Below, piece by piece: positions 35,532-46,544 of a stretch of DNA of 64,000 nucleotides. Source of the DNA: Dillenia suffruticosa (taxonomy: Eukaryota > Streptophyta > Magnoliopsida > Dilleniales > Dilleniaceae); NCBI GenBank assembly GCA_033439265.1, contig JAVTVX010000034.1, forward strand, positions 15,576,501 through 15,640,500, in the 5' to 3' direction. The stretch's first letter is position 1. Each line of letters opens with the position of its first letter. Both the position numbers and the translations under genes were made by a program. A model generated the notes under the pieces. That model searched no databases. It worked only from the letters and a program-made list of their open reading frames with translations, and was not told where the DNA came from.

Positions 35532-35720
35532 CCAACATTCGTTGGCACAATTGGTGGGAGCTGTGTCTCGTCCCTATGTCCGAGTTCGACTCGACATGAG
35601 AACGAGAAAAAATCAATATTGAGAGATCTATCCCCGCAAAACGGACTCTATAATGATTGGTTCAGATTTAATCAAGATAAAACCTTAATATTAGACGATG
35701 GCTAAGCCAATAAAAAAAAA
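35532..35720 (+). mobile_element. tRNA-derived SINE with 19-bp target duplication
   Basis: About 190 bp with a Pol III box A-like TTGGCACAATTGGTGGGAG (35542-35560) and box B GAGTTCGACTCG (35582-35593), ending in an A-rich tail. It is flanked by AACAACATTTAAATATTTA (35513-35531) and AACAACATTCAAATATTTA (35721-35739), 18 of 19 identical, as expected for LINE-assisted SINE insertion. Confidence 0.8.
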
Positions 35721-35739
35721 AACAACATTCAAATATTTA

Positions 35740-36764
35740 ATGAGGCTTTTGTATGTAGTACGTTTATGTGCTGTGGATATCACCGTTCCTCCGTTTAATT
35801 GACTGACGGAACTCTTCAAAAAACAAGAAACAATTCAAAATGCTATCTATTTATGATATATTCATTTGATTTTTTTTCATATGATAATAATGTACTGGAA
35901 CTATTGATGGTACTTATATTTTAGCAAGTGTTCAAGTTGATAACCGAATTTCATATAGTGGAAAAGAGATCGCATCGACCCAAAACATATGCATATATTC
36001 ATTTGATATGTGATTTAGATTTGTAACTAATCTAGAAAACAATTTCTAGACTCCTTCATGAGGAAAATATTATCTTATTGATTTTGACCACACCTAAGGA
36101 ATGAATTTACAAAACCCAAAGTGGAAATTTAACTACAAACATTCATCATTATGTAATATCATTAAATGATTTTAGGATGTGTTGAAATCTTCTTGTTGTT
36201 CTATAAATTTCTCAAGCATCCTTGGATATGACTTAAAGAAACAAAAATATATGTTTTATTTATTCCTCAATTTATAACTTTATTAGAATTTACTCATGAG
36301 GAGATCCTTTGGTCATCGAGTATGAAGATGAAAATGTAATTGAGTAATAAAAAATTATTATTTAAGTATTTTTTTTGAAATTTAATATTTGAATTTTAGT
36401 CGATGATGCGTATATTTTCACGATTCATCGCTCCTATATAATAAAAAAAAAGGAAAATGTAATACCGGAAAACAGGCATAGGAACAATGGAGCAAGCAAT
36501 CCTGAGTTAGTGTTAAAGCTAATTCAAGAGCTTTATATGAAAATATCTTTTGTCATGTTTTGGAAACGTGACATGGTATATCGCAACTCGATGAGCTGTG
36601 TGTCATGTCGTCACATATGTTGGTCAAAATCCGACATAGGCAAACCCAAAATAGGCAAAACTCCAAACAGCAGAGCATTCTCTCGCTGCCATTCAAAATT
36701 TTATTTTAGTTTTGCGAAGACCCATTTCTCTAATTCACCCGACATACACAAAAACCCCGAATCT
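35740..36764. other. AT-rich intergenic sequence, no gene recognised
   Basis: No convincing frame. The part after about 36640 has C/A-rich words of a 5'-leader kind and probably belongs with the EID1-like fragment. Confidence 0.45.
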
Positions 36765-36770
36765 CCTCTG

Positions 36771-36779
36771 TATAAATTT
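36771..36779 (+). promoter_or_regulatory. TATA-like box upstream of the EID1-like fragment
   Basis: TATAAATTT 63 bp before the fragment's ATG at 36842. Together with the leader-like sequence it suggests the promoter was copied with the gene start. Confidence 0.4.
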
Positions 36780-36841
36780 TCACATACCTTGATCTATCCC
36801 AAAAAATTCAGATCCTGGGTTTTTTTTTTTCTTGAAAGAAT

Positions 36842-37147
36842 ATGGCAGAATCTGTGTTTTCAAAATTATCAAATGATGTTGTGTTCAACATCTTTAACAA
36901 ATTGGAAGATGACCCACGAAACTTGGCATGAGTAGCTCGCGTTTCCAACAAATTTTGTTCTCTTATTAAGAACATTTGTTGGAAACTAGATGCAAATAAA
37001 TAGTTCCATGCGTCGTCGCCGATCTTCTCTCCACCACCCTCTACAAGCTCGCCATCAGCTGCTTGGGTCTCCTTCATGCATGCATTCTTTTAGAGAACTC
37101 TGATTTTGGTCTAGAAAGGGAACTTGGTCCTAATGGGAATTATCAAT
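36842..37147 (+). pseudogene. EID1: 5' fragment of an EID1-type F-box gene
   Basis: Translation from the ATG gives MAESVFSKLSNDVVFNIFNK and then LEDDPRNLA, the N terminus and F-box of the phytochrome A-associated F-box protein EID1, an SCF subunit that dampens phyA light signalling. The similarity goes on through FCSLIKNICWK and, after a shift, LLENSDFGLERELGPNGNYQ (about 37085-37144), where it stops. Full-length EID1 is over 300 residues; about 100 remain here. Stops occur inside the F-box (after NLA) and later, and the expected W-A-R-L-A-C stretch is damaged. Upstream leader sequence and a TATA-like box are retained, so it arose from DNA, not from a spliced RNA, or at least copied past the ATG. 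Confidence 0.82.
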
Positions 37148-38065
37148 AAATGGGTCAATCTCAATTAGGTCAATTTAGGGCACAATATTCTCCTAGATAC
37201 GGTGCGCCGTGTGTTGAAGTCTCAACACACTGTATGTTGCGACTTATATGTTGCGTATTTAAGTCGAGATATATTATGTCGTATTTTGAAGATATAATTC
37301 ATGTAAATCAATTTTTAAATTAATTTTAATACTATATTGTTTTAAGAATTTTGTTTAAAAAGGGTATTTTCGAACAAAACTCTTGATTCAAACCAACTTT
37401 AAGAAATGATAAATATTTGAGATGAGATAGTCGACATTATATTTATTTTTTAATACTTTTTAAATATGATATACTCAATTTTTTAATATTTTATAATCGA
37501 ATTGAGATTTTAAATAAATAATATTTTTTAATATTTTATGATTGAAGTCATATTCTCAACTGATGTATTTTAATTTTTACCTACCCATGTTATAAAATTT
37601 ATAATTCAACTTTCTTGCATACCAATTTTATTCATTTTTAGAACATAATATACTCTGGTGCTGTTGGCATCTAAACATACTTTATAAAATACAACACAAG
37701 AAATAAAAATAATTTTTAGTATCCAACATTTCCGGAGCAAATCGTCAGAAATTGGGTTAGTTTTGAAAGTAGAGTTAATTGTCAAACTAAAAGACAAAAT
37801 TTGTTTTTTTAGCTTTTTATTTTTTTATTTACATAAAAATTATAAAAATTATAAAAATTATGAAAATATATGATTTTTAAACGGTAGATTTCGGGGGGAA
37901 AAAAAATCAGAATCTACTCTTTCGTATTAATAATCTCAGTTGACATTCATTCATCTCAAATTTCCCTTTTCGAACACTACACTACCCAAAAGTAAAAGAA
38001 TCGCGCAAATAAAATTGCACGCACTCCTAAACGTGATGTTTGTTTCCCATGCATAGATTTGGGAA
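37148..38065. other. AT-rich intergenic region upstream of the PPR gene
   Basis: No gene. The last 200 bases should hold the PPR promoter and leader; no TATA box can be picked out reliably among the AT runs. Confidence 0.5.
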
Positions 38066-39472
38066 ATGTTTGTTGATTCTCTCTCTAGAATCCTAGAGCT
38101 CGGTTCTCAGGCAAACAATCTCAGACCTGTTAAAATGCTTCATGCCCATCTTCTTAGAACTGGCTTACTTTTCAACCATCTCAACCTCCAAACCAAACTT
38201 ATCTTCATATACTCTACCCTACTTCACCCAAACAGTCTTCAAATATTTAAAAAATTCTTCAAATCCATAAACCCCATCAGTCCATTATCCTTCAATATTC
38301 TCTTGTCCGATTTTTCTCGAAATGGGTTCTCATTTCTCGCACTTCAAACTCTCTCTTTCATGCACATTAATGGTGTTGCTTTGGACACATATGCTTTGTG
38401 TAGTTCATTAACAGCTTCATCATCAATAAAATCTGTAAAGTTTGGTGAGCAAATTCATGCCCACGTAGCGAAATCTGGATGGTCGGCGAGTGTATTTGTG
38501 GGCAGTGCTTTGATTGATTCGTATGCTAAAGTATCATTCATTGATTATGCAGCCCTAGTGTTCGATGATATGCCTGTGAAGAACACTGTGTGTGCAAATG
38601 CACTATTATCAGGGTTTTTTGAGACTAAAAAATGGGTTGAAGGTATTGAGCTGGTTCGAAATATGCCATCGCTGAATTTGACTTACGACCGCTTCACATT
38701 GTCTGCAGTCTTACGGGCATGTGCAGGGGTAAGTGCAATTGAATTGGGCAAGCAGACGCATGCATATGCTCTTCGGATGATTCCTGACATTGAAGCTGAT
38801 GCATTTCTTCAGAGTTCATTGATTGAAATGTATGGCAAATGTGGCCTAGTAGTCAAAGCTGCGCAAGCTTTTAGCATGGCGGGAGTTGGTGAAACAGAGA
38901 GAAGAAAAGATGTTGTCTTGTGGACTTCAATGTTGGGCGTGTATGGAAGAAATGGGTACTTTAGTGAAGTGATTGAATTGTTTAAGAAAATGTTGATTGA
39001 AGGGAACAAACCCGATGGAGTTGCACTCTTGACTGTGATTTCAGCTTGTCGACACACTGGCGAGCTAGAACTTGGAATTCGGTATTTTGATTTCATGGTT
39101 CACAAATGCAGATTAGACCCTGGCCCAGAGCATTATAGCTGTATGATTGATTTGCTTTGCAGGGCTGGTGAGTTGGAAAAGGGATGGAAATTGATGAATG
39201 AGATGCTTGGCAGAGGATACTGCAAGCCTACTATTGCAATGTGGGGCGCTTTGCTCAATGCTTGTCATAACTGCGGGAACCTTGTACTGGGTAGAATAAT
39301 TGCACAAGAAGCAATGTCAATGGAACCTTATAATGCTGGGATTTATGTCTTGTTATCTAATTTGTATGCAAAATATGAAATGTGGGGTGAACTTGGACAA
39401 TTAAGGAAGTTGATGAAATGTAGAGGTCTGAATAAAGGTGTTGGGTGTAGTTGGATTCAGGTCACCTCATAA
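38066..39472 (+). CDS. Pentatricopeptide repeat protein, PLS class, E subgroup
   Basis: Intact, intronless frame of 468 codons from an ATG at 38066. PPR proteins of this class bind organellar RNA and usually help C-to-U editing or processing in mitochondria or chloroplasts. PLS-type repeat signatures occur along the protein: KMLHAHLLRTGLL (about residues 23-35), FGEQIHAHVAKSGW (about 126-139), FVGSALIDSYAKV, DRFTLSAVLRACAGV, SLIEMYGKCGLV, VVLWTSMLGVYGRNG and HYSCMIDLLCRAGEL. The C-terminal E region is WGALLNACHNCGNLVLG to CSWIQV. There is no DYW domain, so any editing role would need a partner. Lack of introns is normal for the family. The exact orthologue cannot be named from sequence alone. 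A broken relative of its 3' end lies at 46545-49715. Confidence 0.93.
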   Translation: MFVDSLSRILELGSQANNLRPVKMLHAHLLRTGLLFNHLNLQTKLIFIYSTLLHPNSLQIFKKFFKSINPISPLSFNILLSDFSRNGFSFLALQTLSFMHINGVALDTYALCSSLTASSSIKSVKFGEQIHAHVAKSGWSASVFVGSALIDSYAKVSFIDYAALVFDDMPVKNTVCANALLSGFFETKKWVEGIELVRNMPSLNLTYDRFTLSAVLRACAGVSAIELGKQTHAYALRMIPDIEADAFLQSSLIEMYGKCGLVVKAAQAFSMAGVGETERRKDVVLWTSMLGVYGRNGYFSEVIELFKKMLIEGNKPDGVALLTVISACRHTGELELGIRYFDFMVHKCRLDPGPEHYSCMIDLLCRAGELEKGWKLMNEMLGRGYCKPTIAMWGALLNACHNCGNLVLGRIIAQEAMSMEPYNAGIYVLLSNLYAKYEMWGELGQLRKLMKCRGLNKGVGCSWIQVTS

Positions 39473-39985
39473 ATTTTGAAGGAGATTATATCTCACAGAT
39501 TTTGTCCATCTATTTCTATTGGTGATATACCTAGAAGTTGTCATCAAAAGGCAATAGATTGCAGGAGTCGGAGAAAGAACCCGATGATCGAGGGAGGGGT
39601 TCGAAATTCGTTAATGGACTGCATTTTTTATGTACTGCAGGTGGATGACTACCTATTGAATTTCATTAATGGGATGATATCACTTAAGAACATATTGCAT
39701 TGTGCTGGAAATCTGTAAAATCGAGCCTAGAAATGTTCAAAGTACAATGCTTCTTGTGGTCTGTTTACACCGTAATGCAGCAAAATAGTCCAGTGTGATC
39801 TAAATGGAAGATACATAAGAAGCTACTTTGACAATGGAGCCTTGTGATAGCTCAGTAGGAATCAGAAGACAGCTTCATTACCGTTCCAACAAGGTATAGA
39901 TAGAGGAATAGCTAAAACTGTCAAGGATTGCACACCTGCAACAGTTTGAGTCGCCCATTTTCCATGGTGATGTTAACAGCTCACC
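39473..39985 (+). other. 3' flank of the PPR gene, shared with the distant PPR pseudogene
   Basis: The 250 bases after the stop codon (39473-39720) match 49466-49705 over many blocks, for example GCAATAGATTGCAG, GTGGATGACT and AACATATTGCATTG. They were therefore duplicated together with the gene. The frame 39476-39718 is not supported as a gene. This is probably the 3' UTR. Confidence 0.65.
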
Positions 39986-40283
39986 TTACTCGCATCAAAC
40001 ACCATTAAATTAATTAATGATAATTTTTATTTTGTTAGACACTGTTCACATTAGGAGCTCATTTCAGATTGATCCATAAGATGAAAGCCTGGAAACACCT
40101 AATTTTTCTGCAAAGAGTAGTTAATGGACACAGTTTACTCATTATGTTACTCGCATCAAAAACCATAAAGTTATGATTATTTTGATTTTGGCATGTACAA
40201 TGTTTAGCTTCGGATTAGGAGCTCATTTCAGATCGATTCATAAGATGAAATCATGTATATCATCTAATTTTTCAGCAAAAAAG
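39986..40283. repeat. Diverged tandem duplication, 161-bp period
   Basis: TTACTCGCATCAAA at 39986 and 40147, then ATTAGGAGCTCATTTCAGAT and CATAAGATGAAA in both copies. No coding content. Confidence 0.8.
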
Positions 40284-41300
40284 AGGAGGGAAAAGATATG
40301 AATGTCATCCATCATGCTAACACATGCGCAAATATCTGGTCCAAGTGGTTGTAGTGTACCCCACCTGGTGTCTTTTCAAACTTTGCATCTATCTTTTTGC
40401 TTTTAATCCACTTAGCATGATTTTTCCTGCACACATTGGACTTGCTTTACCCGCAAATGCATGCATAAGTTATGGATGATGTGGTTTGGCAGTACAACAT
40501 GCATTAACTTTAGAGTGAAACCATAAGAAGACAAAAAATGCAGTCAATGCCAAATGGTGTCAACAGGGAAAGCATCAGAATTTCCATTCCTTGCATCAGA
40601 TAATATGATCTCAATAACTTCAGTTCTTCATATTAATTTCTGGTTCATTCTATGTCATGATTCCATTTGAGAGGAGAAGCACATTGAAACCATTATGTTG
40701 CTCAAGTCAATGCCACAGGACATTCTCAAAAGCAACCACTTTTTTTGGGAAGTTCTGATTTCTTGGCATCCAAAATGATAGCTCCTCTTAGTTATAAATG
40801 AGTAGCACTGAATTTTATCCTACTTATGCATGTATGGTTTTCTAAGTTGTGGATGGGCCTATAAATCTATAGTTGTATGTATGTGCTTTCTGATATCTCC
40901 ATGGCTCCTGATGCATAATCCTCTGCCTTGCACACGATGGATTTACCCATGTGCATTTGCCTTTTCCAACCAACTGGTGCAAGATGTTTTCCATTTCAAC
41001 ATAAAGGAACAATGCCACCATCAACTTCGGTAAAATGCATTATGTAATGACTTCATTTGCAATCCATCTGATTATGTAAATATTTTCATTCTTTTGGTTC
41101 TTGATTGCTTGTGCCTCTTCCCTTCTGTCTCAAGTTTCATTTGGTCGCTGTTCTGATTTTCATTTGACCGGCAAAAAATCCAGACCGAAATGCTTGACAG
41201 AAAAGAGGATTATTAGGAGCAGATAGATAAAGAGATGGCAAAAGAATAAAGTCAAACAAAAATTTCGGAGATGGTCTCTGAAGGTAATTTCACTTTAATA
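40284..41300. other. Intergenic, no gene recognised
   Basis: Mixed-composition sequence without a convincing frame or terminal repeats. Confidence 0.45.
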
Positions 41301-41309
41301 TACTTAGCT

Positions 41310-41810
41310 CCTTGTGCCAAATGAGACCTTAGTATTACTCTTGTTGTTGTGTCTTTCTCCCCCCCTCCTCTCTCTCTCTCCCTGAGAGTTAGTGTTGGTA
41401 TTTTGTAGAAGTACGCATGATCTAGTCCTCTACGTACTTCCCTGGTAGATACCTGACAAAAAGTTGACAGCAAGAGAGTGCAACTAGAATGAATGCACAC
41501 ATTGTGGAAGCAAATGTCATGCTTTTTGGGAAGTGGCAAGGGTGGGGGTAGGGGCAGTTCCCCCCGCCCCCCCGAAAAAAAAAAAAAAAAAAAACTTATA
41601 GTACCAGTGTTGCCAAATGGGACCTTAGTATCAGTCTTGTATTTTTCTTCTTTTTTGAGAATTAATATCGGTCTTGTAGAAGTTCGTGTAATCAAGTCCT
41701 CAATGCAGTTCCGTTGGTAGATACCTGACAAAAAAGTGACAGCAAGAGAAAGATCAACTGGAAAAGAGTGCACACATTGTGGAATCAAATGTCATGTTCC
41801 CTACCAGATA
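41310..41810. repeat. Diverged tandem duplication, about 290-bp period
   Basis: Copies near 41312-41530 and 41602-41800 share CCAAATGRGACCTTAGTAT, TGGTAGATACCTGACAAAAA, TGACAGCAAGAGA and CACACATTGTGGAA. A G-rich/C-rich/A-run stretch (41530-41596) separates them. Frames crossing it are not supported as genes. Confidence 0.75.
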
Positions 41811-42377
41811 TTATAAGAAAATAATTTGTATATATGGTTTCAGAAATTTTAATTCTGAATGTTGTTTGTCCTGCTAAATTAAACCCCTGATCCCAAAGTT
41901 TCTCTAAATGCGTGTTGTTTTTCCTGGCTCTAACCTTGCCAATGGGGAAATAATTCTGTGTGGAAAATTGAAATTTCCTTGCTAGTGTGTTATGGAACCC
42001 AATATTACTGTTACATATAATAAGTTTTATGGCAAGAAATACTACCGCATTGCCATAAAACAAATTATTTTATTTTATTCAGTTATTATGCTGTCATTTT
42101 TTTATATGTCCTACAATCTTAATAATTAGGAAGCCTTTATAACTGTTCTAAAACTGTTATAAACTGTCTCTGTTTGTTTCCAACATTATTTGAAGAGTAT
42201 GAAAGTATTTAGAAAATTTGAGTTTTCTTTTCAGAGATCTAACTCTAATGCAGTAATGAGCCCTTAATTCCTGGCAAAATAGGCAAAAAGTTAGAAAGAA
42301 GAAGGCGGACATCTTCCTAGAGTGACTACCTGAATTTATCTGGACCCTTGACTCAATCCTTGGCAAGAACATTACTA

Positions 42378-43400
42378 TTGGTATCACAGCAAGGCATGGT
42401 TGAACTTACTTTACTTCGTGAAGATGCATAAAGAGGAGGGAGATCGTGACTAAGTGGATGGCGGCTGGATCAAAGAACGCATTGAAGAAATGTCTCAGGA
42501 TACAATGGTGGTCCTGAACTAGTCTCATGGTCAAGAAACTAGTGACAGCCAAATCCTTGGTAACTGAGTTTCTGTTGCTGGAACGGACCAGAGAGGAGGG
42601 GGAACAGTGCCATGGTATCCAAAACTGGACTTTCCTTGACTTAATGGAGGAGAAGACCCACTAGCATCGATTAATCAATCGATGCGAGCATTTCTTCCAT
42701 CATCAGCGGACTCTTGAGGGAGATAAAGTGGAATTGGAAGATTTTAAGCAGCACTGCCACTTGCGGTTTGGTCCTCACATCCATGGCAATAAATTGGGGG
42801 GAAATCTCCAAACTCCGACAGATGGGAACAGTTGAGCAATTTCAATGGGAGTTTGCGCATTTTTGGGCTCGTGCAAGTTCTTTGACATGTGACCAGGAAG
42901 TGTAGGTTTCTATAAATGGCCTACGGGATCAAATTGTAGAGTAAGTTGAATTGTGTCACCCTTTTAAATTCAATACTGTGATAAGTCTCGCTTGTCCGAC
43001 TTTTTGAGAGAAAGATCTGTAATGTGATTCAACTCCTTATCTAATATAGTCTTCTCTAATCAGCCATTAATAACTTCCATGGGTACATCTGTGCGATGTC
43101 TGTGGAGTGCGGAAATGGATGAGGCAAGGCCAAGAATTTATGCTTCAATTGTGATGAACAATCTACTTTTGGGCATTGATGTAACCGATTTTTTTGGATA
43201 GAGTTGTACCGGGAAGAAGAAAATCACATTCCGGTTATCGAGGAGATAGAGCAAGTGGTGGTAGAGGAGGAGCCCAAAACTTGGCTTCATGCAATCATTG
43301 GTGTCCTCCCAAACCATGAGGATTTCTTTTTTTATCAATCTGTTGCAATTTGAGGTACTGGTTGATTCTAGAATTGCCCATTGCTTTCTAAATGAGGATT
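42378..43400 (+). pseudogene. Ty3-gypsy gag and start of protease (broken)
   Basis: A tRNA-Met-like primer site TTGGTATCACAGC (42378-42390) is followed in several plus frames by a chromovirus-type gag: EHFFHHQRTLEGDKVELEDF (about 42685-42745), ISKLRQMGTVEQFQWEFAHF (about 42805-42865) and LTCDQEV. A zinc-knuckle remnant (CFNCDEQSTFGH, about 43144-43180) and the protease start VLVDSRIAHCFL (about 43358-43392) follow. Frameshifts and stops break it. It stops at about 43400, where copia sequence begins. Confidence 0.75.
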
Positions 43401-43404
43401 AGGT

Positions 43405-45145
43405 TAATGCAGTTAGGCTGTTGAGTTAAGTGGAAGGATGCAATGGTAGATGCAATGATGGCTCTCCAAAAACTCTACTTGGGATGGTCGAGTTACCAAT
43501 GGGAAAGAAGACCGTGGGGTGCAAATGGGTATTTAGTGTCAAATACAAGTCAGATGCGATGGTTGAAAGATTCAAGGCTGGGCTAGTCGCAGAAGTATTT
43601 ATCATCAGGAGACTTTTACACCAATTGCTAAGATGAATACTCTTCGTGTCGTATTGTCTCTTGCAGTTAATTTAGACCGGCTTCTATGATAGTTTGATGT
43701 GAAGAACGTCTTTTTTCATGGTGATCTAATAAAGTGTTCATGGATCCACCCCAGAATTTACACCGGAAGAAGGAAAAGTATGCAAACTAAAAAAGGCATT
43801 GTATGGATGAAAGCAATCACCAAGGGCATGGTTTGGGAGATTGAGTCATGCAATGGAGTATGGATTCAAGCAAGTTTTGGTAGATCATAACTATTCTATA
43901 AACATGATCTAACGATATTACCTAACTTCTTGTTAATGTTGACGATATGAATGTAACACGTAAAAACATAGATGAAATCAAGAAACTTCAAAGTCATCTG
44001 GCCAAAGAATTTGAGATAAAGGATTTGGGGCTTCTCAATTGCTTCCTAGGCATTGAAGTCTCTCAGTTTAACCAAGGATTTGTTTTTCTCCCAAAGGAAG
44101 TATACTTTGGATCTCCTAGCTGAAACCGGAAATTCTGTATGTGAGCCTATAAATACTCCTATTGAGGTGAATCATGGCCTATCCATTTATCCTGATCAAA
44201 TTCCAGCAAACTAGGAGAGAGATCAAAGGATAGTTGGGAAATTGATCTATTTAACTCACACTAGGTCGGATTTTGCATATGCAGACAGGATTCTGAGTTA
44301 GTTTATGCACAATCCAAGTGATCAACACATGAATGCTGTTAACCCGAAGCTGGCTTTGAAATCAATTCCAGGTAAATGAGTTTTTTCTCCAAACATGGAC
44401 ATCTTGATATTGTGGGATATACGACTCTTATTTTGCTGGTAGTAGACTGGATAGAAAATCCACTTCTGGATATCTGTCGTTTGTTGGAGGTAACTTGGTG
44501 ACTTGGAGAAGTAAAAAGTAGAATGTGGTTTCATTATGTAGTGCAGAATCTGAATATCGTGCTATGCATCAAGCAACTTGGCTGAAAATTCTCTTAATTG
44601 AACTTAGTTTTGGTCCAAAAAAGCCTACGGTGTTGTTTTGTGATAATGTGGCAGCCATTGAGATGCTGATGATCCAGTTCAATATGATGGAACAACAAGA
44701 GAGGGCCAAAATGGGGATTTCAAGAGTCCCCGGCGGCTAGAATTCTAGCCGTTGGGGCTCTCCCCCTTTGGCCTCCTTTTTGATTCTTTATTTTCTGTTT
44801 ACTCTATATATAGGTTATCTCTTCTTTGTTGTAAATCATAAAAAACATTTTAAAAAATTATATGTAAAAATTATTTCAACATTGTAATAAAATTTTGATT
44901 TCTTCAAGTATTATTTATTCATTCATTATTTCATATTTCAACAGACACGAACTATATTAAAGATAATCTTGATTTTGGGATAATAGGAGTTCCTTATACT
45001 AGAAGTTCAGATCAGTTGGCTCACATTATGAGTGATGCCGTCAGTGGTGGATCATTGAGTGGTGGATCATTCCATACATCGCTATCCAAGTTGGATATGT
45101 GTGATATCTATGTCCCAGCATAAGGGAGAGAGTTAGCTTAAATGA
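43405..45145 (+). pseudogene. Ty1-copia reverse transcriptase and RNase H (broken)
   Basis: KWKDAMVDAMMAL (about 43425), MVELPMGKKTVGCKWVF (43482-43533) and FDVKNVFFHGDL (about 43695-43730) are the copia RT entry. LDLLAETG (about 44110) and GKLIYLTHTRSDFAYA (about 44235-44281) follow. FCDNVAAIEM (about 44636-44666) is the RNase H region. The end LAHIMSDAVSGGS and LSKLDMCDIYVPA lies at 45018-45122. The catalytic Y-V-D-D box is degraded (near 43940). A 15-bp in-frame repeat of GTGGTGGATCATTSM type is seen at 45049-45078. An insertion at about 44690-44945 splits it. Confidence 0.82.
44690..44945 (+). mobile_element. Short LTR-like insertion within the copia RNase H
   Basis: About 250 bp breaks the copia coding sequence between DPVQYDG-like (44675) and the following block. 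It has a TATA box (CTATATATAG, 44804-44813), an AATAAAAT word (44888) and ends TATTTCAACA. The words GGCTAGAATTCTAGCCGTTG (44729-44748) recur in the LTRs at 50271-53732, suggesting a related LTR. Exact ends and target duplication are unclear. Confidence 0.4.
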
Positions 45146-45304
45146 GCCGTGATTCTTTCTTATTTTATATATTTCCTTTATAGTTTCCCTTTATTTAGTA
45201 ATATACATGCACAACTATAAGATTGATGTATTTACCAAATATGTCCTTTATCCTGTATATATCATTGAAATATATAAAAGAATTATTCCAGATATTATCA
45301 ACAA
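45122..45304 (+). repeat. Possible polypurine tract and 3' LTR of the copia relic
   Basis: AAGGGAGAGAG (45122-45132) follows the pol end directly. An AT-rich block ending ATTATCAACA (45304) comes next. No partner LTR is seen, so the call is tentative. Confidence 0.35.
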
Positions 45305-45637
45305 TTAAATCTGCTGGCAACACTTTTCCTGTTTCAAACTATGATTTTTGAAGTCCAGTGAGGGCATAAATTCTCCGGTTACACATAATAAAATGAATGC
45401 ATTTGTGATTGATTCAATAAAGGTTACCTAAATCATCAACCAAGAAAGCGAGCGGAAGACTGGTCTGAGACAGGCTAAACTGACTTTCGATTTTTTATTT
45501 TTTATTTTATTTATTATTTATTTTTGCTTGCCAAGGTGGAGGAGGGGCAAGGCTTGAGCTCACAACTTTTATCGCAAACAAGAGTTCGAATGATTCAGAG
45601 GCTATTCGAGAAAAACCTCTTGGTCCCAATTCCATCA

Positions 45638-45668
45638 CATGCACCTCCCTCCCTCCCTCCCCCCCCCC

Positions 45669-45701
<33 letters not shown>

Positions 45702-45706
45702 TTCAT
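45638..45706. repeat. CCCT/CT microsatellite
   Basis: CCTCCCTCCCTCC, a C run, then CTCTCTCTC and TATCTCTC runs. Confidence 0.9.
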
Positions 45707-46544
45707 TTTGATCAAATTGGTATTGTCTGACCATTTTTTCACAAATTTTCAAATTGCAATCTTCTGCTCAAACATTTCTGTTTCTATCATTCGGCAATTG
45801 CATCATCATCTTCTCTTCCTTCCTCTCTGTTCATCTCAAAAGATCAAAGAGTGAACAGCTTTTCTTCTTGCACCTTCTTAATTTAATCGCAACATGTACT
45901 TCATTTTGTTCAATCTCCAGAGAATAAACCATAAAGAAGCCAAGCATGGGCTTTGTTATTTATTTCGTGTCCAAAATCATGGAGTATACAGTTTCACCAC
46001 AAGGGCGTCAGTTGAAGGATTGGTTGCTGCAGTCCTAAGGAGTAGAGACGTCATTCTGCCAGATTTAGAAAATCAGCTTGTGGTTGTGAGTGAGATTACT
46101 AAAGAGTTTGAGAGGTTTTTCTAAAATGAGGTCAGGGAATACCAGTAGTGTCAGTCTCCCACTTCGAGATTTGAGGGTATGTCTCCATGTATGCAAGAAA
46201 GCTAGGATGAGGAGCTGAATAAAAAGTGTGTGAAGATTTTTTGAGACAAAAGTATGCTGTGGGGTTGGGACAATTTGATGGTGTCAGTACAATAGAAGCA
46301 AGAGGCATGGGAAATACATTTGCTGACATCTAAAATCCGCTTGCTTATTATTGGGTGGTTGTGATGAGCGGCATGCCAGGCATGATGCACGACATGGTTA
46401 GAGATTTTGTCATATGTATGGTCAGTTGCATCCAAAGGCCTGCATGTGTGCTTGTCTTGTAGAATTGATCGGGATGGATCGGATTGGCCAAGGAATATAG
46501 CCTTGGAAGTTCACATTCCTATCTCGCTATTGTTTAACTCTGGT
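45707..46544. other. Unassigned sequence with one small unrecognised frame
   Basis: A 76-codon plus frame (45894-46124) with ATG has no motif that I recognise; the segment RASVEGLVAAVLRSRDVILP looks coding-like but this is weak. Nothing else stands out. Confidence 0.25.

Noticed and set aside
35542..35593. Possible tRNA gene from box A/box B words (also at 63110-63170)
   Set aside because: No cloverleaf or acceptor stem could be drawn; SINE tails and target duplications explain the boxes.
39476..39718. 80-codon frame just after the PPR stop
   Set aside because: No ATG-linked domain; the matching duplicate at 49466-49705 does not keep the frame. Treated as 3' flank.
41493..41788. Frames through the 41.5-kb C-run and A-run
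   Set aside because: Low-complexity sequence inside a tandem duplication, no motif.
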